Assembly (NCBI GenBank): GCA_017997825.1
Contig: JAGOEH010000127.1
Coordinates: 1 to 8,853 of the forward strand
Source: Candidatus Delongbacteria bacterium
GTDB taxonomy: Bacteria; JAGOEH01
Reading direction: 5' to 3'
Length of the DNA stretch: 8,853 nt
Shown here: positions 1 through 6,590 of the stretch, one piece after another
Numbering within the stretch: the first letter of the stretch is position 1
How the letters are laid out: the number at the start of each line of letters is the position of its first letter
Position numbers and translations under genes: made by a program
The notes under the pieces: model-generated
The model's database searches: none
What the model was told of the DNA's origin: nothing
What the model saw: only the letters and a program-made list of their open reading frames with translations

Positions 1-927
1 GTTGACCAGGATATCGACCGGTTCGCCGGCCAGTTTGTTAAGTTCGACGATGGATCCATGGCCGAGTTCCAGGATATCCCGGATCAGCATGGAGGTGCGG
101 CCCAATTCGATGGTGATGGGGAGTGAGATATCCAACAGCATATCGATATTGGTCGGCATAGCATGCGAAGCCGGGGGAGCGGAGGATTTATCGAAGCTGG
201 GGAGATCGGCCTGATTGATCCGGACTTTATCGTCCCGGGAAGGTGGAGGCGAGGCCGGTGGAGTGGCTTGGGCGGTAGATGGAGGGGCAGCCGGTTTGGG
301 TTGGGGGGCAAGCCATGATTTCCAGGAGGTCACGCAGGCCGGATCCAGCAACAGGATCAGATGCGAATCAATTTTATCCGCCACCTTGAAACTGAAAACC
401 GCGGCGGCATACCCTTCCATCTCGGTAGCGGCGCTGGTGCGGTCGACCTCTTCGACCTCGGCCTGAGCCAGTGAAAAAGCCGATTTGTATATTCCATTCA
501 GTTTGGTGCTCAAACTACCGTTGATCTGATTGAAGACCTCCCGCATCGCGTCGATATGTTCGGGAAGGAATTCGGTACTCCCCTCTCCCATCATCATCAG
601 ATCGGCGATCATGGCGGCATCGCTGCGGCCGACCAGATAGAGAAGCCTTCCGGAAGCGCCCTGAGTAAACGCTGAGGCCGCCAGAATCAGATCCTCATCC
701 AGGTAATCGGCGGCCGTGGAAGAATCGAAGGGAACATGAGCGATCGAATCTAAATCGATGCTGAGTGATAAAGCGGCGGACAATACCGCTACAATTTGCG
801 CTTTGATATTTTTTTCCAGGTCCGTCAACACCGCTTGGCTGTCGGATGAGAGAGGGGTCTTCTTTTCCGGCAGCACTCCGGCGGCCAAGGCATCGATTTC
901 GTCTTGAGTCAATATCGTGTCACTCAT
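1..927 (-). CDS. fliY: Flagellar motor switch protein FliY/FliN, CheC-like plus SpoA domains (C-terminus cut by window edge)
   Basis: This gene encodes a C-ring component that sits at the base of the rotor with FliM and helps set rotation direction. It reads open for 309 codons from ATG 927-925 to the window edge without a stop. Residues 6-15 (LTQDEIDALA) resemble the CheY-P-binding peptide at the start of FliM and FliY. Residues about 30-200 look like a CheC-type domain: E130 and N133, in EVFNQING, match the E-x-x-N core of a CheC/FliY phosphatase site. The equivalent first site near residue 38 is not recognisable. A proline/alanine-rich linker (about 209-230) leads to the FliN/SpoA domain from about residue 258, with the typical GEPVDILVN run at the end. 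About 30 residues are probably missing. Its ATG overlaps the fliM stop (ATGA), with AAGAGG 7 bases upstream, so translation is probably coupled. Whether it has phosphatase activity cannot be told; the switch role is secure. Confidence 0.93.
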   Translation of the reverse strand, partial: MSDTILTQDEIDALAAGVLPEKKTPLSSDSQAVLTDLEKNIKAQIVAVLSAALSLSIDLDSIAHVPFDSSTAADYLDEDLILAASAFTQGASGRLLYLVGRSDAAMIADLMMMGEGSTEFLPEHIDAMREVFNQINGSLSTKLNGIYKSAFSLAQAEVEEVDRTSAATEMEGYAAAVFSFKVADKIDSHLILLLDPACVTSWKSWLAPQPKPAAPPSTAQATPPASPPPSRDDKVRINQADLPSFDKSSAPPASHAMPTNIDMLLDISLPITIELGRTSMLIRDILELGHGSIVELNKLAGEPVDILVN

Positions 928-1919
928 AGATAAACCTCTTCTCCTTTTTTTATCGGTCGGGTAATCTTGACCGCGAAATGATCCTTATACACACCTGGAA
1001 TGCAATAGAATTTAGGGAAATTTCCTACATACAGCGGCAATTCGTCTTTCACCTCTTTTTTCAGATTAACGACATCCCCCACATTCAATTCGATCAGATC
1101 CTTGACCGACAAACCGGTCTTCCCCAGTATGATCGTGCAGGGCGCTCTGGTTTCCAGCAACCGATTGGTCAGCACAATCTGGTGCCCGGTGGCCGAATCT
1201 TTGCGTAAAAAGGTGATCCAATGCTGACCGCTCAGCTTGGATATGATCGATTCCAGCAGCATATAGGGATAACAAATACTCATCAATCCGCTGGAGTTGA
1301 GGGTTTTGATCTCGAACGAAATCAGGATGACCGTTTCTCCCGGAGGAGCCACCTGGACAAACTGGGGGTTGGTTTCCCGGCTTTCCAGTTTCATATCCAG
1401 GGAAACTACATGTTCCCATGCTTTGGACAGATCCTTCAGCGCAAAATTCACCACCTTGCTGACTACGATCTGCTCGATACCGGTCAATTCACGGTTCAGT
1501 TCCAGGGTTTGCCCCTGCCCCCCAAACAGCCGGTCAAATATTGAAAAGGCGAGCTGGGGTGTAATCTCCAAAATGGCATTACCATGGATCGGCTTCAGGC
1601 TGAATATATAGATGCAACTGGGATCCGACATGGACATAATGAATTCCGAATAGGTGATCTGATCGACCGAAACCAGGTCGATATCGACAATGGTGCGCAA
1701 ATGGGCCGACAGGGTAGAGCTGAATGCCCGTGCAAATCCGTCATGCAACATCTGGAGCGTCCGAACCTGATCTTTGGATACACGATCCGGATGCTTGAAA
1801 TCATAAATGGTAACGGTTTTTTGTAAGGCCTCTTCTTTGACCTTATCAATTTCCAGTTGCCCGGAAGATACGGCCGATAAAAGAGCGTCAACCTCTTCCT
1901 GGCTGAGAATCTCACTCAT
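924..1919 (-). CDS. fliM: Flagellar motor switch protein FliM
   Basis: FliM (331 residues, a usual length) forms the middle layer of the cytoplasmic C-ring, contacts FliG, and binds phosphorylated CheY to switch rotation. Residues 5-14 (LSQEEVDALL) are the conserved CheY-P-binding peptide. Residues about 40-225 form the CheC-like middle domain, with LFGGQG at 131-136 corresponding to the GGxG motif at the FliG interface. Residues about 250-325 are the SpoA domain that pairs with FliN/FliY. ATG 1919 was chosen because it begins directly before the CheY-binding peptide; the ribosome binding site is weak (GGGAG, about 10 bases upstream). A 30-base gap separates it from fliL, and its TGA overlaps the fliY ATG. 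The last codons (KKGEEV) also serve as the purine-rich ribosome binding site for fliY. Confidence 0.97.
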   Translation of the reverse strand: MSEILSQEEVDALLSAVSSGQLEIDKVKEEALQKTVTIYDFKHPDRVSKDQVRTLQMLHDGFARAFSSTLSAHLRTIVDIDLVSVDQITYSEFIMSMSDPSCIYIFSLKPIHGNAILEITPQLAFSIFDRLFGGQGQTLELNRELTGIEQIVVSKVVNFALKDLSKAWEHVVSLDMKLESRETNPQFVQVAPPGETVILISFEIKTLNSSGLMSICYPYMLLESIISKLSGQHWITFLRKDSATGHQIVLTNRLLETRAPCTIILGKTGLSVKDLIELNVGDVVNLKKEVKDELPLYVGNFPKFYCIPGVYKDHFAVKITRPIKKGEEVYL

Positions 1920-1949
1920 GCGTTTACGGCTCCCACTTGAGGGTGATCA

Positions 1950-2552
1950 CTACATAATCTGAAACTGATACTTCTCGAAAAAAACACTGATCACTTTACC
2001 GGTCATCATAATCCGGTTGAATTCCTTCATAATCTCATTCTTGACTCTGACCCGGGTTTCCGGCAGATTCAATTCCTTCATGGTGCGGACCGAAACCAGT
2101 TCAATCACTTTATCCCTTAACTGAGCATTGCGCTGTTCCAGTTCGCTGACCGCTTCCCCGGGCTCAACTTCCAATGATATCTTGATGATCAGGATACCCA
2201 GTTCATCATTCTCGTCCCGGATTTGGGGATTGATGATGAAATCTTCAGGGAAAATATAGATCGTCTGGAGAGGCTTTTTTTCTTCTTGAGGGACTTCCTC
2301 TCCATCCTGGGTTTTCTGAATGACTTCCTGGGGATTCTCTTTGGGACGCATGGTTTCGACCGTAGAGGCAATTTTTTCCGGTTTATCTTTCAACATCGGA
2401 GCAATCACCTTGACGGTCAACAAATAGGCAGCGGCTACAATCACGATGATGCCGGTGATCAACAGGGGGATTTTTTTCATCAGCTTCTGAATAAAATTGG
2501 GTCCCCCGGATCCAAGATCATCCGATATTTCTTCCAATCGTTCATCGGGCAT
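1950..2552 (-). CDS. fliL: Flagellar basal body-associated protein FliL
   Basis: FliL is a single-pass inner-membrane protein that surrounds or supports the MotAB stator and affects torque and swarming. The product is 200 residues. A cytoplasmic N-terminus with a basic patch (about residues 23-27) precedes one membrane segment (about 28-50). A charged Glu/Lys/Pro-rich linker (about 55-95) leads to the periplasmic FliL domain, with ILIIKISLEVEPG-type strands and the C-terminal VFFEKYQFQIM. The start is taken as ATG 2552-2550: AAGGAG at 2566-2561 lies 8 bases upstream. An in-frame TTG two codons earlier (2558) would sit only 2 bases from that site. It lies between motB and fliM, as in spirochaete and Firmicute-type flagellar operons. 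The N-terminal tail before the membrane segment is moderately acidic; nothing else is odd. Confidence 0.93.
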   Translation of the reverse strand: MPDERLEEISDDLGSGGPNFIQKLMKKIPLLITGIIVIVAAAYLLTVKVIAPMLKDKPEKIASTVETMRPKENPQEVIQKTQDGEEVPQEEKKPLQTIYIFPEDFIINPQIRDENDELGILIIKISLEVEPGEAVSELEQRNAQLRDKVIELVSVRTMKELNLPETRVRVKNEIMKEFNRIMMTGKVISVFFEKYQFQIM

Positions 2553-2560
2553 AGCCAATT

Positions 2561-2566
2561 CTCCTT
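2561..2566 (-). promoter_or_regulatory. Ribosome binding site that decides the fliL start
   Basis: The minus strand reads AAGGAG here. It is 8 bases before ATG 2552 but only 2 bases before the alternative TTG 2558, so it supports the shorter FliL. The site overlaps the motB stop codon TAA (2567-2565), so ribosomes finishing motB would be well placed to start fliL. Confidence 0.75.
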
Positions 2567-3305
2567 ATGGGGCAGCGGGTAAAGTTCGTTTCTGAAACTC
2601 TTTGCTCAGAACGAAAATCTCAACCCGGCGGTTTTTGGAACGGGATTCATCATCCTCGTTGGGTACCAGGGGATGATGCTCCCCCAGCCCGACCGCTTCC
2701 AGACGGACCGGATCGATCTTGCCTCTATTCTGAAAGTACTTCAGGATCGCCAGAGCCCGGGCAGCGGAGAGTTCCCAATTGGAGGCGAACTCGGGATTCC
2801 GGATCGGCAGATCGTCGGTGTGGCCCTCGATCCGAACCGAATAATCCACGGTTTTGATAATATCGATGATCAGATCCAGGACCGCGAAGCTCTGCGGTTT
2901 GAGTGTCGCCTTTCCCAGATCGAAGAAATTGGGATCGCTGATCCGGATTCCGACACCCTCTTTGCTCATGGAAATATCCAAGTCCTTTTTGAGGTTCTGG
3001 GCATCAATCATTTGTTGCATTTTTTGTACCTTCCGCCGCATCTTTTTTTCCTGTCGGCTGCTGCGGCGGTTGATCGGTTTATCGGCATCGATCTTTTTAC
3101 TGGCCAGGGCGATGGTATTGGAGGGGACAATCCCCAATGCACCCTGCAACGATCCGGCGGCCTGGTTGAACTTGACCTTTTCAATGGTGGACATGGCCAC
3201 CAGCATGATAAAAAAGGTCAGCAACAAGGACATCATATCACCATAGGTTACCATCCAGCCTGGTGTCCCCGGCGGGCCGGAATCCTCTTTCTTTTTACGG
3301 GCCAT
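2565..3305 (-). CDS. motB: Flagellar stator protein MotB (peptidoglycan-binding)
   Basis: MotB is the stator subunit that couples ion flow to rotation and anchors the stator to peptidoglycan. The 246-residue product has the family order: a basic N-terminus, one membrane helix (about 18-38), a periplasmic plug/linker and an OmpA-like domain (about 115-233). D23, in TYGDMM, aligns with the essential ion-binding aspartate of MotB (Asp32 in E. coli). GHTDD at 161-165 and NRRVEIFV near 225-232 are peptidoglycan-binding OmpA motifs. The linker at about 79-110 is strongly basic and probably helical. Its ATG overlaps the motA stop (TAATG), implying coupled synthesis of the two stator subunits. I cannot tell from residues alone whether the stator uses protons or sodium. 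Confidence 0.96.
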   Translation of the reverse strand: MARKKKEDSGPPGTPGWMVTYGDMMSLLLTFFIMLVAMSTIEKVKFNQAAGSLQGALGIVPSNTIALASKKIDADKPINRRSSRQEKKMRRKVQKMQQMIDAQNLKKDLDISMSKEGVGIRISDPNFFDLGKATLKPQSFAVLDLIIDIIKTVDYSVRIEGHTDDLPIRNPEFASNWELSAARALAILKYFQNRGKIDPVRLEAVGLGEHHPLVPNEDDESRSKNRRVEIFVLSKEFQKRTLPAAP

Positions 3306-4072
3306 TATTCCACCACTTCACTCTTGCGTTGTTTGGGCTCCAGGAAGGCCTTCAGTTTCTGCTCCACGATGCGGGGATTGTCCCCGGACTGAATCGACAT
3401 CACCCCTTCAATGATCAATTCCTTGATCATGATCTCCTGAGCGGATCGGATTTTGAGTTTCCCCCCCAACGGAATAAAGATCAGATTGGCCATCAACGCC
3501 CCATAGAAGGTAGTGATCAGAGCAACCGCCATTCCAGGTCCGATAGTGGAGGGATCATCCATGGTTTTCAGCATCTGGACCAAACCAATCAGGGTTCCGA
3601 TCATTCCAAAGGCGGGAGAAAAACTGCCCATCATTTCCAGAATATACTGGCCGTTTTTATGGCGGCTTTCCAAATAGCTCAATTCGGTTTCCATAATAGC
3701 TCGAACCGTATCGGCCTCGATCCCGTCTACCGCCAACCGAATCCCTCCTTTTAAAAACTCGCTTTCCACTCCCTCCAAATAATTTTCCAGCGCTAGAATC
3801 CCTTCCCGCCGCGCTTTTTCCGCTAACTGCACAATCTGGGTAATGGCATCCGATGGGGATTTGTCGGTGTGAAAAAACGAGTTCTTGACAACGGTAACCA
3901 CCATCAAAACATTTTTCAGGGGGAAATTGATTAAGGTCGCCGCAATGGTACCTCCCACCACAATCATGACCGAGGGAATATCCACAAAGGTCATCAGACT
4001 TCCGCCCAGCAGGATCGACCAGGCGATCAAGGCTACTCCAGTCAATACTCCGATTATCGTCGCAAGATCCAT
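3305..4072 (-). CDS. motA: Flagellar stator protein MotA
   Basis: MotA, the other stator subunit, is an integral membrane protein whose cytoplasmic loop pushes on FliG. From ATG 4072 it is 255 residues, close to the family norm. Hydrophobic segments lie at about 3-22, 32-51, 148-168 and 182-202. The large cytoplasmic loop between the second and third holds R89 and E96, which align with the charged residues that contact FliG. P153 (FSPAFGMIG) and P201 (FIPLGGKL) match the two conserved prolines of MotA/PomA. The start is ATG 4072, with GGAGG 6 bases upstream. An upstream in-frame GTG (4099) would add nine non-conserved residues inside flbD and lacks support. The ATG overlaps the flbD stop as TAATG, and the stop overlaps the motB ATG in the same way. 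Confidence 0.97.
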   Translation of the reverse strand: MDLATIIGVLTGVALIAWSILLGGSLMTFVDIPSVMIVVGGTIAATLINFPLKNVLMVVTVVKNSFFHTDKSPSDAITQIVQLAEKARREGILALENYLEGVESEFLKGGIRLAVDGIEADTVRAIMETELSYLESRHKNGQYILEMMGSFSPAFGMIGTLIGLVQMLKTMDDPSTIGPGMAVALITTFYGALMANLIFIPLGGKLKIRSAQEIMIKELIIEGVMSIQSGDNPRIVEQKLKAFLEPKQRKSEVVE

Positions 4073-4278
4073 TATTCGCCTCCAGCTCCGGGAATACACC
4101 GATTGATAGTCTGTTTATAAGCCATGACCTTTTGGATGATTACCTCTTTGGAGTCGATGACTACGATTTTCTTACCGTTAACCAAACTGATGATGGTATC
4201 GGGAGTCTCCTCGATCATCTCGATCAATTCGGCATTCAAAACGATTTCCTGTCCATTGATTTTTTTAAGTAGGATCAT
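4072..4278 (-). CDS. flbD: FlbD/SwrD family small flagellar protein
   Basis: The 68-residue product matches the FlbD family: it begins MILLKKING, followed by VLNAELIE and EETPDT, then an L-VNGKKIVV strand pair and a helical end (EVIIQKVMAYK). The family is small, cytoplasmic and has no enzyme motif. In Bacillus subtilis the homologue SwrD raises motor torque for swarming, which fits its position directly before motA here. ATG 4278 was chosen because family members start with MI-x-L just before the NG motif; an in-frame TTG at 4287 would add three residues. The ribosome binding site is weak (AGG, 9 bases upstream). It is the first gene after the terminator/promoter region, so it probably heads the motor/switch transcription unit. 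Its stop overlaps the motA start. Confidence 0.92.
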   Translation of the reverse strand: MILLKKINGQEIVLNAELIEMIEETPDTIISLVNGKKIVVIDSKEVIIQKVMAYKQTINRCIPGAGGE

Positions 4279-4294
4279 CCGGATCAACCTGAGG

Positions 4295-4324
4295 GTAATA
4301 GCGGTTAAGACCTACACCTGTCAA
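4295..4324 (-). promoter_or_regulatory. Second promoter-like element before flbD (TTGACA, 18 bases, TATTAC)
   Basis: On the minus strand a perfect -35 hexamer TTGACA (4324-4319) is followed after 18 bases by TATTAC (4300-4295), a fair -10. Transcription would start only about 10 bases before the flbD ATG, leaving a very short leader. It repeats the design of the upstream element 45 bases away, including the C before TTGACA and the C after TATTAC. It may be a weaker tandem promoter or part of a two-site protein-binding region. Confidence 0.4.
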
Positions 4325-4339
4325 GCATCTTTTCCTTTG

Positions 4340-4369
4340 GTAATATACGTTTTTTTTTCAATTTGTCAA
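4340..4369 (-). promoter_or_regulatory. Housekeeping-type promoter for flbD-motAB-fliLM-fliY
   Basis: On the minus strand a consensus -35 TTGACA (4369-4364) is followed by TATATT (4347-4342) after 16 bases, or by TATTAC (4345-4340) after 18 bases. The spacer contains a nine-A run. It lies just downstream of the flgE terminator and about 65 bases before the flbD start, the expected place for an internal promoter. The hexamers resemble the main vegetative sigma factor consensus, not the flagellar sigma-28 or sigma-54 types. No activity can be shown from sequence. Confidence 0.6.
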
Positions 4370-4370
4370 G

Positions 4371-4406
4371 AAAATAAAAAACCGGTAGGCGAGTCTACCG
4401 GTTTTT
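4371..4406 (-). terminator. Intrinsic terminator after flgE (can act in both directions)
   Basis: A perfect 12-base inverted repeat has arms at 4377-4388 and 4395-4406 around the 6-base loop GCGAGT (plus strand). The core stem CCGGTAG/CTACCGG is flanked by A on one side and T on the other. Read on the minus strand, the hairpin is followed by TTTTTTATTTT, a good U-tract; in the plus direction TTTTT also follows the core stem. It lies about 50 bases after the flgE stop and right before the -35 of the flbD promoter. Confidence 0.85.
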
Positions 4407-4418
4407 ACTTAGGAAACG

Positions 4419-4464
4419 AACGTTAATTTAGGTTAACGTTAAGGTTAACAATGAAATTAACGTT
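4419..4464. repeat. Nested inverted repeat overlapping the flgE stop codon
   Basis: An 11-base perfect inverted repeat has arms AACGTTAATTT (4419-4429) and AAATTAACGTT (4454-4464). Between the arms are two copies of the palindrome GTTAAC (4432-4437 and 4444-4449), themselves 12 bases apart within a repeated GGTTAAC. TTAACGTTAA (4433-4442) is a further palindrome. The flgE stop (4459-4457) and last codons lie inside one arm. It could fold as an AT-rich hairpin at the 3' end of flgE mRNA, protecting it or slowing ribosomes, or could bind a dimeric protein. Confidence 0.6.
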
Positions 4465-6574
4465 TGAGATTCACGAGTTCACCCAGGAGCGTATCGGCCG
4501 TTGTGATGACTCGTGAATTGGCTTGGAAGCCGCGCTGTGCCACGATCATTTCTGTCAGTTCTTTCGCGATATCCACGTTGGACTGTTCCAGGGCGCCGGG
4601 CACGATTTCGCCCTGAATGCTTTCACCGGCGGCACTGACGATCGGCAGACCGGAGTTGCCGGTCTCCTGATACATATTGTTGCCGACTTTCAATAAACCG
4701 GCCGGATTGTTGAAATCAGCCAGCATGAGCTGGGCCAGGGTCTGGGATTTCCCGTTGGTGTAAACCCCGGTAACAAAACCGTCGCTGTCGATTCCGATGG
4801 AAGTTAGATAACCGGCAGAATAACCATCCTGAGAATCGGCCACCACGGTACTGGTACTGGAGAACTGTGAAATCCCGGTCACATCGCCGATATCGCCCAC
4901 ATCAATGGCGACTTTAACCGGTTCGGCCCCGGTTTCCGTGTAGAATTCAAAATAGTTGTTCCCTCGTTCAAATTCAAATGAGGCCAGCGAACCATCCGGA
5001 TTGAAGGATATAGTGCCGCCATCGGAGACCACGCCGGTAGATTCGAGGGTGGAGGGCGTCGAAATCTCCCAGAACCAGCGCTTATCATTCTTGGTGTCTT
5101 TGGTAAAGGTCATGTTAAGGGTGCGCGCGTATCCCAGACTGTCATAAATGGTCAGCGTCGTAGAATACTGGGCGTCTTCGGCTTCCTGCAGGGTATTCCA
5201 ATGGCCGACGGTGGCATCAAAAAGATCGTCAAACACCTGACGATTTCCGGCCGCATTGTTGTCGGTAAAGAAATTCAAATAGGTGATCTTGTTGGCAGTA
5301 CCACCGTAACCGGTAACCTTGATCGATCCGTCGCTGTCCAGTTCAACGTTTTTCAGCGAGGATGTCTGATCGATGGTGAAGGTATCCTTGATGGCATTGA
5401 TGTAATCGGCAACGGTAGAAGTTTCGGCGATCGTGAAGCTGCCGGTATGGGAAGGCTGCGGAATACCCACGTTGGTATAGGAGGTGCTTTCTCCGACCAA
5501 TCCCTGGATCGTGATCTCATCACCTGAAAACAGGTCCATATCATCCCCGGTACTATCGCGCAACTGGCTCATCAGATCGGTGTTCTTGGCGATATGGGAA
5601 AACTGGTCGGTAGTTCGGGCCGACTGGACCAAGTCGCCGTTGGCGGCTGCCAGCGCCAACTGCAGATTGGCATTGGAACTGGTAAAGGATATCTCGTTAC
5701 TGGTATTGGTTGAGGTATTGGTAAAGCTGATCGAGCCGTCCTCATTCCAGCTCGCGCTAAAGCTCCCATCGAATTTGGCATTCATTTCGTTGACCAGATC
5801 CTGAAGGGAATGAAAATCATTGAAACCGACTCCGGTATCCGAGGCCACATAGGTGAAATACTGGGAATTCCCGGTACCATCCTTGACAATCACGGTACTG
5901 GAATTAGCGATCAGCCCCTGAATGGCGGAATCGGAATTGCCTTTGGCATACAGTCCTTCGGTATCCGAATTATCGCTCCAGTTTTCAACGGCATACAGAC
6001 GCTGGGTATCCAACTGGGTTCCGGCCGGATCCATCGAGGCATCCAGATTGCCCTTGAACGTCACGGTACTGGTGGCTTTAGCCGGAGATTTTTGACCAAA
6101 GGGGATCTTGATATTTCCAACCGCCGTGCCCACCGCAATGTTGCCGTTGGAATCGGCCATTTTCCCCTGCAGGATATATCCATTAGTCGGCGCCACAATC
6201 TGCCCCAAGGCGTCGAATTCGAAAGCTCCGGCGCGGCTATAAAAATTGCTGGCGCCATTACTCAGAATAAAATACCCGTCACCCTCAATCGCCAAATCGG
6301 TTACGGTTCCGGTAGAATCCATTTCTCCCTGGGTCAGATCGGTATCGACACTCCCCACATTCAGACCTAAGCCAACCTGAATCGGATTGGTGCCTCCGAC
6401 TCCTCCCCGGGGACGAGTGGCGGATTTGACGGTCTGGGTGAAGATTTCCTGAAAGGTCACCCGGCCCGATTTGAATCCAATGGTGTTGACATTGGATATG
6501 TTATTACTAAGGACATCCATCTCGGTCTGATGAACCCTTAGTCCGGTTTCACCAGCGGTTAACGAACGCATCAT
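4457..6574 (-). CDS. flgE: Flagellar hook protein FlgE, enlarged (705 residues)
   Basis: FlgE polymerises outside the cell into the curved hook that joins the rod to the filament; it is exported by the flagellar type III system. Residues about 3-40 hold the conserved rod/hook N-terminus (TEMDVLSNNISNVNTIGFK). Residues 96-160 have FlgE D1 features (DGYFILSNG, FYSRAGAFEFDALG, GYILQG). Residues 660-705 are the C-terminal rod/hook domain (GALEQSNVDIAKELTEMIVA, then QRGFQANSRVITTADTLL). The protein is much longer than the roughly 400 residues of enteric FlgE. The extra length is central, where two similar modules (about 217-308 and 330-432) resemble the flagellin/hook IN motif, with a short helix and then an acidic DGSI strand. 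There is no cysteine. ATG 6574 lies 7 bases after AAGGAGG; a second ATG follows at once, and codons upstream of 6574 are not family-like. Confidence 0.96.
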   Translation of the reverse strand: MMRSLTAGETGLRVHQTEMDVLSNNISNVNTIGFKSGRVTFQEIFTQTVKSATRPRGGVGGTNPIQVGLGLNVGSVDTDLTQGEMDSTGTVTDLAIEGDGYFILSNGASNFYSRAGAFEFDALGQIVAPTNGYILQGKMADSNGNIAVGTAVGNIKIPFGQKSPAKATSTVTFKGNLDASMDPAGTQLDTQRLYAVENWSDNSDTEGLYAKGNSDSAIQGLIANSSTVIVKDGTGNSQYFTYVASDTGVGFNDFHSLQDLVNEMNAKFDGSFSASWNEDGSISFTNTSTNTSNEISFTSSNANLQLALAAANGDLVQSARTTDQFSHIAKNTDLMSQLRDSTGDDMDLFSGDEITIQGLVGESTSYTNVGIPQPSHTGSFTIAETSTVADYINAIKDTFTIDQTSSLKNVELDSDGSIKVTGYGGTANKITYLNFFTDNNAAGNRQVFDDLFDATVGHWNTLQEAEDAQYSTTLTIYDSLGYARTLNMTFTKDTKNDKRWFWEISTPSTLESTGVVSDGGTISFNPDGSLASFEFERGNNYFEFYTETGAEPVKVAIDVGDIGDVTGISQFSSTSTVVADSQDGYSAGYLTSIGIDSDGFVTGVYTNGKSQTLAQLMLADFNNPAGLLKVGNNMYQETGNSGLPIVSAAGESIQGEIVPGALEQSNVDIAKELTEMIVAQRGFQANSRVITTADTLLGELVNLKR

Positions 6575-6581
6575 CGGATTG

Positions 6582-6588
6582 CCTCCTT
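6582..6588 (-). promoter_or_regulatory. Strong ribosome binding site for flgE
   Basis: The minus strand reads AAGGAGG, 7 bases before ATG 6574. This is the fullest Shine-Dalgarno match in the window, consistent with the high protein demand for hook subunits. It is only 2 bases from the end of a possible 7-base-pair hairpin (6611-6591), so that hairpin could influence its access. Confidence 0.75.
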
Positions 6589-6590
6589 CT

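Noticed and set aside
2673-3392. Long plus-strand open frame (239 codons) antisense to motB
   Set aside because: It lies opposite motB and the end of motA and arises from codon bias on the true strand. The translation has no recognisable domain, and motA and motB are unambiguous.
3305-4099. Longer MotA starting at GTG 4099
   Set aside because: The nine added residues are unlike MotA N-termini and lie inside flbD, while ATG 4072 has a good ribosome binding site (GGAGG, 6 bases upstream) and the conserved beginning.
4305-4328. Seven-codon leader ORF (MLDRCRS) before flbD
   Set aside because: It has a purine-rich stretch 5 bases upstream, but that stretch would sit at or before the transcription start predicted from the nearby promoter, and so short an ORF is expected by chance.
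5810-6370. Plus-strand open frame (186 codons) opposite flgE
   Set aside because: It is a low-information Ile/Gly-rich translation, antisense to a clear hook gene.
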